DNA from: UM-FILTER-42-9 sp038063775 | GTDB lineage: Bacteria; Patescibacteriota; Minisyncoccia; Moranbacterales; UBA2206 | Reading direction: 5' to 3' | Assembly: GCA_038063775.1 (NCBI GenBank) | Contig: JBBTUK010000031.1 | Span: 1-17,841 of the forward strand | Length of the DNA stretch: 17,841 nucleotides | In this document: piece by piece, positions 11,484 to 17,240 of the stretch | Layout of the letters: each line of letters begins with the position of its first letter | Numbering within the stretch: position 1 is the first letter of the stretch | Made by a program: the position numbers and the translations under genes | Notes under the pieces: generated by a model | The model's input: the letters and a program-made list of their open reading frames with translations, nothing else | Database searches by the model: none | Told to the model about the DNA's origin: nothing

Positions 11484-12290
11484 ATGTCTCAAAAATTATT
11501 TTCTCAAAAAAGGATCAAGTTTGTTGCTATTCTGGCAGCCTGCATCCTGCTTGTTTTTTTTAATCCAAAAGGATTTTTTAATCCCATCCGGGGAGGTTTT
11601 TTAAGAGTCGTCTATCCTTTTCAAAAAACATTTTATTTATTGAGCCAGACAGTAAAGAATACGGCTGATTTCTTAGGGTCTATTTCTGATCTCAAAAAAG
11701 AAAATGAAAATCTGATAAGAGAAAATAACGCCTTATCTTCGGAAATAGCTTCCTTTAAGGATGCAAAAAATGAAAATGAAAATTTAAGAGAGCAATTAAA
11801 TTTAATTCCTCGGAAAAAATTCAATCTTGAGGCCAGCTTTGTCATCGGACGCGATCCTCAGCGGTCTGGAAGCTGGATAACGATAGACAAGGGCAAGTCC
11901 GCGGGCATTGAAGCAGGCATGCCGGTCATTGTTTCCGAGGGAATTCTTATAGGGAAAGTAGCGGAGGCTTACGGAAATACGGCCAAGGTCAATTTACTGA
12001 CCAATTCTTCAAGTGTAATTAACGCGGTAGATCTTGAAACCAAAGCCAAGGGAGTAGTCAGGGGAGAATACGGTCTGGGGACGCTTCTGGATATGGTGGC
12101 GCAAACAGACATTCTTAATACCGGCGATACGATTGCAACTTCAGGTCTGGGAGGCGATCTGCCCAGTGGGCTTTTAATTGGAAAAATACAGGAAACTCGA
12201 GCAACACAAGATAAACTTTTCCAGCAAGCAATCATAATGCCCCGAGTCAAATATTCAAATATAGATGTGATTTTCGTGATAAAAAATTAA
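11484..12290 (+). CDS. mreC: Cell-shape protein MreC, 268 aa
   Basis: Short basic N-terminus, one transmembrane segment (about 13-25, FVAILAACILLVFF), then a coiled coil (about 62-105, SDLKKENENLIRENNALSS and on) and the C-terminal beta-barrel domain with GRDPQRSGSWITIDKGKSAGI, GMPVIVSEGILIGKV and NAVDLETKAKGVVRGEYG. MreC is the periplasm-facing scaffold that links MreB/MreD to PBP2 and activates wall synthesis. It lies between mreB and mreD, and mreD starts only seven bases after the stop, as expected for the operon. SD sites are not evident. Confidence 0.94.
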   Translation: MSQKLFSQKRIKFVAILAACILLVFFNPKGFFNPIRGGFLRVVYPFQKTFYLLSQTVKNTADFLGSISDLKKENENLIRENNALSSEIASFKDAKNENENLREQLNLIPRKKFNLEASFVIGRDPQRSGSWITIDKGKSAGIEAGMPVIVSEGILIGKVAEAYGNTAKVNLLTNSSSVINAVDLETKAKGVVRGEYGLGTLLDMVAQTDILNTGDTIATSGLGGDLPSGLLIGKIQETRATQDKLFQQAIIMPRVKYSNIDVIFVIKN

Positions 12291-12297
12291 AAAATAA

Positions 12298-12831
12298 ATG
12301 TCAAAAAAGATTACAATTTTCATAGTCATTTTTATGGCCATTATGCTACAGGTTTCCTTTTTACCGAACATTCTTCCGTCGGGAGTTTTTCCCGACGTCG
12401 CGCTTATCATAGTCATATTTTGGGCGGCCCGTTCGGGCTTTAATGCAACTTGGCCCTGGGCGATTCTCGGCGGTCTCATGCTGGATTTTATTTATTTTTG
12501 GCCGATTGGAACAAATGTTTTTTCATTCGTGGCGATTGTTTTTGGAGCAAGCTACTTAGCTAAGCGGTTCTTAGTGGCGGATAATTTATCCAGATTTTTT
12601 ATCATGGTGGCCCTGGTGATTTCCGGCACTGTCTTGAACGAAAGCCTGACAAGCATACTTATGAAAAGCGCACTAGGCGAAACGGTTAATTTTCAAACGT
12701 TGTTTTTTAACACAGACTTACTCCTGAAAATAATTTACAATTTGCTGATTTTCATGGCAATTTATGTCCCATTGCTAAAACTGGAAAAATTTATCGCAGC
12801 GCTTAATTTAAGGCTAAAAATGGCTAGATAA
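12298..12831 (+). CDS. mreD: Rod-shape membrane protein MreD, 177 aa
   Basis: Hydrophobic protein with about five transmembrane segments and the MreD layout: an N-terminal helix, PSGVFPDVALIIVIFWAAR, then GLMLDFIYFWPIGTNVFSFV, with further helices after a short loop. MreD proteins sit with MreC and MrdA in the elongasome. Identification rests partly on its place between mreC and mrdA, because the family sequence is poorly conserved. Before element C was inserted, the mrdA start lay only three bases beyond this stop codon. Confidence 0.88.
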   Translation: MSKKITIFIVIFMAIMLQVSFLPNILPSGVFPDVALIIVIFWAARSGFNATWPWAILGGLMLDFIYFWPIGTNVFSFVAIVFGASYLAKRFLVADNLSRFFIMVALVISGTVLNESLTSILMKSALGETVNFQTLFFNTDLLLKIIYNLLIFMAIYVPLLKLEKFIAALNLRLKMAR

Positions 12832-12833
12832 TT

Positions 12834-12977
12834 TATGCCCAGTAGTGAAGCTTTGGCCAATTTTTCTTGCAGAAAAATTTATATTAGAAACAATAACAAT
12901 TAATAAATTTTGAAAAATCATTTTAAAACTTTGATATTCGCATAATTTAAAAAGTCAAAGTTCTACTACTGGGTATG
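12834..12977 (+). mobile_element. MITE-like element C (136 bp) with TATG target duplication
   Basis: The element spans 12838-12973. Its arms begin CCCAGTAGTGA and end TCTACTACTGGG, so the fourth base pair is A-T where elements A and B have C-G. The G-T/A-C pair after GTAGT is in the same place as in A and B, and the inner arm (CTTTG/CAAAG) differs but still pairs. TATG flanks both ends (12834-12837, 12974-12977). A second perfect hairpin (AATTTTTCT/AGAAAAATT, 12860-12880) follows the left arm. Not coding. Confidence 0.75.
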
Positions 12978-14855
12978 GATGAATTTTTTAAAAAAATAAA
13001 AATTTCCCGGGGCCTTGAAATTGAGGACGCGATAATGACCGTTACGGAAGGAGAACGAGCCATAATCGAAACTCCTTTTAAGAAAAAAGGCCTGAAAGTG
13101 ATCTGGTATGCGATTGTTGTTGCGCTCATAATGCTGGGTGCCAGAGTTTTTTATCTGAACGTGGTAAAGGGAGTTTATTATGCGGATCTCTCCAAGGGAA
13201 ATCGGATAAGAAATATCATCATTAAAGCTCCTCGCGGTAAAATTTTTGATAAATTCGGGAGTGTTCTGGTGAGAAATGTTCCAAGCATAGACGTTATAAT
13301 TGTTCCGAGCGATCTTCCTGAAAGCCGGGAGCAAAGAGAATCAATCGCGAAAAACATTTCGCAGATTCTCGGGTTGAATGAAGAAGAGGTCGGTGGCATC
13401 ATTGAGAGTCAAAATGAAAAATCTTTAAACCCTATTCTTTTGAAGGAAAATATAACCCAGGATCAGGTTCTAATGCTAGCAGAGAAGCTGAAGACATTGC
13501 CCGGAATATTTCTGGATAACACGGCCATTCGGAATTATGAGAATAGCCTTATATTTGCCCCAATCATCGGATATGACGGAAAAATAACCAGAGAGGAGCT
13601 TGCCGCGAGTCAAGGGTATCTGATGACTGACTATATAGGAAAAACCGGGCTGGAAAAAAAATATGAAAAAGATCTTCGGGGCGTTCACGGAGCCGTACAA
13701 GTAGAAGTGGATTCTACCGGGAACGTCAAAAAAAATCTTGGTTCAGTGAATCCTCATGCCGGACAGGATCTGTTCCTAAACATTGATGAGGGGCTGCAGA
13801 AAAAGCTTTACGACAGCCTGACTTCGATCACAGACAAAGCCGAATCTAAGACCGCCGCCGCCGTGGCCATTGACCCGCGAAGCGGAGGCGTTCTGGCGCT
13901 GGTGAGCCTTCCGAGTTATGACAATAATCTGTTTGCCCGGGGAATATCCAGCCAGGATTATAAAAACATAATAGACGACAAAAATCTGCCTCTTCTCAAC
14001 CGTCCGATCAACGGGGAATATCCTCCGGGATCCACGATAAAGCCGGCAGTAGCGGCGGCGGCCCTGGCCGAAGGAACGATAACGCCGCAAACTTTGCTAA
14101 GTGGCAATGGCGGATCGATAAATATAGGTGTTTTCCGGTTCGGTGACTGGAAAACGCACGGCACATTGGATATAAAAGGCGCTATCGCCGAAAGTTGCGA
14201 CGTATGTTTCTACGCGATCGGTGGCGGTTATGGAAACGTTGAAGGGCTGGGAATGGACAGGATGAAAAAATATGAAAATTTTTTCGGGTTCGGGAGTTCG
14301 ACAGGAATAGATCTTCCGGGGGAATCAAGCGGACTTATTCCGGATGAGAAATGGAAGGAGAATAAAATAGGGGAAAAATGGTACATAGGCGATTCTTATC
14401 ACGCGGCGATCGGCCAAGGATTTTTGACGGCTACTCCGATGCAATTAGCCAATTACACGGCCGCGATCGCAAACGGAGGAACTTTATATTTACCCAGAAT
14501 CGTTAATCGCATAAAAGGCAGCGATGGAAGAGAAAAATATATCAGTCCTGAAGTAATAAGAAAAAATTTCGTGAGCCAGGATGTTTTGAATGTGGTCCGG
14601 GAGGGGATGCGACAGACGGTTACGGATGGTTCGGCCCGATCGTTGGAAGCGCTCCCGGTTGCGGTGGCCGGCAAAACCGGGACGGCTCAGTTCGGGGTGG
14701 AAAATAAAACCCACGCCTGGTTTATTTCCTTTGCGCCTTATGAAAATCCAGAAATAGCCATGGTTATTTTGATGGAGGGTGGAGGCGAGGGAAGTTCTTC
14801 CGCCGTGCCGGTTACCAAAGAAGTTTTGCAGTGGTATTTTACAAGAGATAAATAA
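12975..14855 (+). CDS. mrdA: Penicillin-binding protein 2 (elongasome transpeptidase), 626 aa
   Basis: Class B PBP: short cytoplasmic N-terminus, one membrane anchor (about 41-58, VIWYAIVVALIMLGARVFY), the PBP dimerisation/pedestal region beginning GNRIRNIIIKAPRGKIFDKFG, and the transpeptidase domain. The catalytic residues are present: serine in PGSTIKP (S353, K356), SCD (407-409, in the SxN position with Asp in place of Asn), and KTG (567-569). It cross-links lateral-wall peptidoglycan with the MreBCD complex encoded upstream. The start codon belongs to the right-hand TATG copy made when element C inserted. No SD site is visible unless the element's GGG serves. rodA is not next to it. A later in-frame ATG at 13035 is possible but would drop conserved residues of the N-terminus. 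Confidence 0.95.
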   Translation: MDEFFKKIKISRGLEIEDAIMTVTEGERAIIETPFKKKGLKVIWYAIVVALIMLGARVFYLNVVKGVYYADLSKGNRIRNIIIKAPRGKIFDKFGSVLVRNVPSIDVIIVPSDLPESREQRESIAKNISQILGLNEEEVGGIIESQNEKSLNPILLKENITQDQVLMLAEKLKTLPGIFLDNTAIRNYENSLIFAPIIGYDGKITREELAASQGYLMTDYIGKTGLEKKYEKDLRGVHGAVQVEVDSTGNVKKNLGSVNPHAGQDLFLNIDEGLQKKLYDSLTSITDKAESKTAAAVAIDPRSGGVLALVSLPSYDNNLFARGISSQDYKNIIDDKNLPLLNRPINGEYPPGSTIKPAVAAAALAEGTITPQTLLSGNGGSINIGVFRFGDWKTHGTLDIKGAIAESCDVCFYAIGGGYGNVEGLGMDRMKKYENFFGFGSSTGIDLPGESSGLIPDEKWKENKIGEKWYIGDSYHAAIGQGFLTATPMQLANYTAAIANGGTLYLPRIVNRIKGSDGREKYISPEVIRKNFVSQDVLNVVREGMRQTVTDGSARSLEALPVAVAGKTGTAQFGVENKTHAWFISFAPYENPEIAMVILMEGGGEGSSSAVPVTKEVLQWYFTRDK

Positions 14856-14861
14856 GGAGGG

Positions 14862-14999
14862 TTGACCCCGTAGTGAATTTTCGGCTGTTCGGCATAGCCG
14901 AACTAAAATATAAATCTGGAAACAAGTAAAGTTTTTTACAATCTAACAACGATTTTAGCGCTTTTCCCAATAAAAGCCGAAAATCTACTACGGGGTTGA
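14862..14999 (+). mobile_element. MITE-like element B (130 bp) with TTGA target duplication
   Basis: The element spans 14866-14995. Its arms begin CCCCGTAGTGA and end TCTACTACGGGG, as in element A, but the inner arm is different (ATTTTCGGCT/AGCCGAAAAT) and still complementary. TTGA flanks both ends (14862-14865, 14996-14999). A second perfect hairpin GTTCGGC/GCCGAAC lies at about 14886-14902. The right TTGA is the start of the greA -35 box TTGACA. Not coding. Confidence 0.75.
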
Positions 15000-15023
15000 C
15001 ACACCAAGCTAATCTGATACAAT
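14996..15023 (+). promoter_or_regulatory. Sigma70-type promoter of greA
   Basis: TTGACA (14996-15001), 16-bp spacer, TACAAT (15018-15023). The leader of about 100 nt contains a hairpin, ATTGTTGC (15072-15079) with GCAACAAT (15091-15098), which may affect greA mRNA stability or translation. The first four bases of the -35 are the target duplication of element B. Confidence 0.7.
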
Positions 15024-15126
15024 TTGTTTTGTAATTATTTCTTAAGGCTGTTAAATTAGATAAATTTAAGCATTGTTGCTCTGGCAGCTGGCAACAATAA
15101 TTTTTTAATAAATTTATACAAAGATC

Positions 15127-15582
15127 ATGGGAAAATTCATAACGCAGGAGGGACTAAAAAAAATAAAAGAAGAGCTAGAGCAGAGAAAAACAACGTTGCG
15201 CCAAAAAATTGCCAGCGCGATAAAAGAAGCCAAAGAGCAAGGCGATTTAAGCGAGAACGCGGAATATAGCGAAGCTAAGAGCCAGCAAGCTGAAAATGAA
15301 GCCAGGATTGCGGAATTGGAAGTGCTGCTGAAGGAGTCAACCGTGGTTTCTTTTGACAAGGATTCCAGCGTCGTGCAGATGGGGTCAAGAGTCAAGGTCA
15401 GGTATGATGGCAGCGAGATGGAATTTCAGATTGTCGGTTCAAATGAAGCCAAGCCAAGTGACATGAAAATTTCCAATGAATCTCCGATGGGGAAAGGTTT
15501 CATGGGAAGGAAAAAAGGCGACGAAGTTGAAATTGAAATTCCGCTGGGAAAAGTTAAATATAAAATACTTGATGTGAAATAA
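15127..15582 (+). CDS. greA: Transcription elongation factor GreA, 151 aa
   Basis: N-terminal antiparallel coiled coil (about 1-74) with the tip acidic residues in GDLSENAEYSEAK (39-51) that reach into the RNA polymerase secondary channel and trigger cleavage of backtracked RNA. The C-terminal FKBP-like domain follows, with SRVKVRYDG, FQIVGSNEA, ISNESPMGKGFMGRKKGDEVEIEIP. The length is within the usual 150-160. It has its own promoter and a strong terminator, so is monocistronic. Confidence 0.97.
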   Translation: MGKFITQEGLKKIKEELEQRKTTLRQKIASAIKEAKEQGDLSENAEYSEAKSQQAENEARIAELEVLLKESTVVSFDKDSSVVQMGSRVKVRYDGSEMEFQIVGSNEAKPSDMKISNESPMGKGFMGRKKGDEVEIEIPLGKVKYKILDVK

Positions 15583-15590
15583 TCCTCAGA

Positions 15591-15622
15591 ACACTTTCCG
15601 TTGAAGCGGAAGGTGTTTTTTT
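15591..15622 (+). terminator. Strong intrinsic terminator after greA
   Basis: ACACTTTCCG (15591-15600) pairs with CGGAAGGTGT (15607-15616), with one U-G pair, around a 6-nt loop, then Ts to 15622. The left end of element E begins directly after this T tract. Confidence 0.93.
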
Positions 15623-15692
15623 ACCCCCACACCAAAAAACTTCGCGCATAAACATAGAAATTCTCTTTGCACCAACGTTTTAGTGTGGGGGT
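15623..15692 (+). repeat. Inverted-repeat element E (70 bp) between greA and pdaD
   Basis: ACCCCCACACCAAAA (15623-15637) pairs with 15678-15692 with one C-A mismatch. It shares CCCCCACACC ends with element D at 10274-10356, but the last base pair is A-T rather than G-C and the interior is unrelated. No flanking direct repeat found. Confidence 0.7.
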
Positions 15693-15717
15693 GAATTTGA
15701 CAGGCCTGAAAAAAACA

Positions 15718-15745
15718 TTGTAAAAATTTAGATAAGTGCTATATT
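15718..15745 (+). promoter_or_regulatory. Possible promoter of pdaD
   Basis: TTGTAA (15718-15723), 16-bp spacer, TATATT (15740-15745) with a TGC extended -10 just upstream. A better -35 (TTGACA, 15697-15702) is present but its only -10 match, TAAAAA at 18-bp spacing, is poor. Confidence 0.45.
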
Positions 15746-15776
15746 TATAATCACATCTAATTCTTTTTAATTCCGT

Positions 15777-15790
15777 TCCGCCTGGCGGGA
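15777..15790 (+). repeat. TCCGCC-type palindrome before pdaD
   Basis: CCGCC-T-GGCGG, within TCCGCC...GGCGGGA, overlaps the first possible ATG of pdaD (15790). It is a shortened relative of the palindromes in dnaJ and in the tRNA-Lys repeat region. A hairpin here would hide the first ATG, which supports use of the second one at 15805. Confidence 0.45.
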
Positions 15791-15804
15791 TGGAGCAAAA
15801 TAAA

Positions 15805-16353
15805 ATGGTTCCAAAATATGTGTTTTTCACCAAAGGAGTTGGCCGGGAAAAAGAAAAGCTGGCTTCCTTTGAATCCGCGCTTCGCGACGCGGGAATTGAA
15901 AAATTCAATCTCGTGACGGTTTCCAGCATTTTTCCGCCCGACTGCAAAATCATCACGCGGGAAAGGGGACTGGAGATGTTGAAACCCGGGCAAATCACAT
16001 TTTGCGTCTTGGCAAAAATAGAAACGAACGAACCCAACCGCTTGGCGGGCGCCGCGATTGGTCTCGCGGTTCCGACCGAAAACGACAAAATGTACGGATA
16101 CCTTTCGGAGCACCATAGCTTCGGCGAAGTGGAGCAGACTGTTTCCGACTATGCCGAGGATCTGGCAGCCACCATGCTGGCAACGACGCTGAATGTTGAA
16201 TTCAATTCCGAGCTGGCCTGGAACGAAAGAGAACAAGTGTATAAATCTTCCGGAAAAATTTTTAAAACCCGCTCCATCGCCAAAACCGCCCAAGGAGAAA
16301 AAAACGGCAAATGGACGACTGTTTTGGCGGCGGCCGTCTTTGTTTTGGAATAA
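15805..16353 (+). CDS. pdaD: Pyruvoyl-dependent arginine decarboxylase, 182 aa
   Basis: Matches the PvlArgDC family over its length: VPKYVFFTKGVG at the start, an FESALRDAGIEKFNLV stretch, then NLVTVSSIFPP with the Ser-Ser pair (S40-S41 from this start) at which the proenzyme self-cleaves to make a pyruvoyl group on the beta/alpha chain end. GYLSEHHSFGE, a helix ending ATMLATT, and the C-terminal GKWTTVLAAAVF follow. It converts arginine to agmatine and CO2, the first step of polyamine synthesis. I prefer the ATG at 15805, with GGAG nine bases before it; ATG 15790 adds five residues. Single gene with a terminator at 16373-16394. The large opposite-strand frame is a shadow. Confidence 0.94.
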   Translation: MVPKYVFFTKGVGREKEKLASFESALRDAGIEKFNLVTVSSIFPPDCKIITRERGLEMLKPGQITFCVLAKIETNEPNRLAGAAIGLAVPTENDKMYGYLSEHHSFGEVEQTVSDYAEDLAATMLATTLNVEFNSELAWNEREQVYKSSGKIFKTRSIAKTAQGEKNGKWTTVLAAAVFVLE

Positions 16354-16372
16354 ATCCAATTTGGCTTATCAG

Positions 16373-16394
16373 ACTCCGGCGCTGCCGGAGTTTT
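16373..16394 (+). terminator. Intrinsic terminator after pdaD
   Basis: ACTCCGGC (16373-16380) pairs perfectly with GCCGGAGT (16384-16391) around a 3-nt loop and is followed by a short T run. Confidence 0.85.
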
Positions 16395-16398
16395 AATA

Positions 16399-16427
16399 TT
16401 GATTTCTTGCCGAAATAATGGTAAAAT
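16399..16427 (+). promoter_or_regulatory. Promoter upstream of pseudogene remnant and MazG-like gene
   Basis: TTGATT (16399-16404), 17-bp spacer, TAAAAT (16422-16427). It would transcribe the remnant at 16489-16581 and then the MazG-like gene at 16594, giving that gene a leader of about 160 nt. Confidence 0.5.
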
Positions 16428-16488
16428 CTGGTCATAATACTAGCGTTAAATATCAACCATTTCCCTCCGATGAAAAGCAAATAAATTT

Positions 16489-16581
16489 ATGGGCATCCAA
16501 GTTGAATTTAATCTGGATTTGGCTTTGTGAAATACTGAGGAATTTAGAGATAGAAAAACTATAAATATATTGACTCTCTAA
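16489..16581 (+). pseudogene. Remnant of a small conserved hypothetical gene, stop-interrupted
   Basis: From the ATG at 16489 the frame reads MGIQVEFNLDLAL, then TGA (16528-16530), then NTEEFRDRKTI before running into unrelated sequence. The two parts together resemble, from memory, the start of a hypothetical protein seen in Parcubacteria (GI.VEFNPDLALRN..EF), in which the TGA position is Arg (CGA to TGA). If so, it is a 5' fragment killed by a nonsense change and a truncation. I cannot confirm the match without a search. Otherwise it is just a leader with a chance reading frame. Confidence 0.35.
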
Positions 16582-16593
16582 GTTACAAGTTAT

Positions 16594-16923
16594 ATGCAAA
16601 ATAGCAAATTAGTACTAAAAAATAATCCAACTTTACGTGATTTTCAAGATTATGTTGCGGAAATGATAAAAGAGCGCGGATTTGATAAAGAAACTGTTCC
16701 TGAAGTTTTCATGTTGTTTCTTGAAGAATGCGGGGAATTGACTAAAGCAGCGAGAAAAACTCAGAAAATAAAGTCTGATAATAATTCAGATAATTTTCAT
16801 TTGGCCGATGAGGCGGCTGATGTCTTCATATACCTGTTGGATATCTGTAATTATCTTGGAATTGACCTCGAGCAGGCATTTAGAGACAAAGAAGGAAAAA
16901 ATAAAAAAAGAAGGTGGGAATAA
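16594..16923 (+). CDS. MazG-like nucleotide pyrophosphohydrolase, 109 aa
   Basis: MazG fold with EECGEL (E44, E45, E48) and, after a short charged insert, LADEAADVFIYLLDICN (E73, D76), the four acidic residues that bind magnesium. The tail NKKRRWE resembles the KN..RW ends of many small MazG-like enzymes. It probably hydrolyses a nucleoside triphosphate, though the substrate is unknown. It is a different subfamily from the MazG-like gene at 1418-1726: the N-terminal helix and inter-motif spacing differ. No SD site. A 30-codon ORF and two further small genes follow in the same direction. Confidence 0.85.
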   Translation: MQNSKLVLKNNPTLRDFQDYVAEMIKERGFDKETVPEVFMLFLEECGELTKAARKTQKIKSDNNSDNFHLADEAADVFIYLLDICNYLGIDLEQAFRDKEGKNKKRRWE

Positions 16924-16946
16924 AATTTATTAACGAGGTATTCTTT

Positions 16947-17039
16947 TTGAATCCGATTTCAAACAATATTTCTTATGTCGATGAGATCAAAGCCATGGCA
17001 GATGTAGTTTTAAGCGGGGATTTATCAAAAATCGCATGA
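16947..17039 (+). CDS. Small ORF (30 aa) overlapping the next gene
   Basis: A TTG at 16947, with a GAGGT SD-like sequence about nine bases upstream, opens a frame reading MNPISNNISYVDEI...SGDLSKIA. It ends in a TGA that overlaps the next gene's ATG. The composition is protein-like and the overlap suggests translational coupling, but the frame is too short to recognise. It may be a leader peptide, or the tail of a decayed gene. Confidence 0.35.
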   Translation: MNPISNNISYVDEIKAMADVVLSGDLSKIA

Positions 17040-17221
17040 ACAAAAAAACCTTTGACCGTGAAATTGCGGTGTGCCGCAAGTTGTATAAGAAAGACAAGGG
17101 TTGTAAATGGGGAAAATGCTTTGATTGTGGAACGATTCCGCTGCTTTATAAGCTATATAAAGGGAAAATTTTGGAAAATAAAAAAGAAATAAAAAAGCTC
17201 AAAAACAAAATTTTCAATTGA
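17036..17221 (+). CDS. Small Cys-rich basic protein, 61 aa
   Basis: Three cysteines cluster as CKWGKCFDCG (about residues 23-32), plus one earlier (VCRKL near 13), so a zinc site or disulfide is possible. A hydrophobic IPLLYKLYKG stretch and a Lys-rich helical tail (KKEIKKLKNKI) follow. From memory this layout (CxWGKCxDCG.IPLLYKLYKG) is a recurring hypothetical in Parcubacteria; I give no function. It sits between the small ORF and the HD-domain gene with 19 bases to the latter, and probably shares a transcript with them. Confidence 0.7.
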   Translation: MNKKTFDREIAVCRKLYKKDKGCKWGKCFDCGTIPLLYKLYKGKILENKKEIKKLKNKIFN

Positions 17222-17240
17222 GATAACTCTACTAATTTTT

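Noticed and set aside
10274..15692. Elements D and E as members of the same family as A-C
   Set aside because: Their ends differ (CCCCCACACC rather than CCCCGTAGTGA), they are shorter, and no 4-bp flanking duplication is present.
15757..16359. 200-codon reading frame on the minus strand
   Set aside because: Antisense shadow of pdaD, whose protein motifs are unmistakable.
16489..16581. TGA read as a sense codon (recoded genetic code)
   Set aside because: TGA serves as a normal stop in several genes here (3788-3790, 4171-4173, 6093-6095, 17219-17221), so recoding is not supported.
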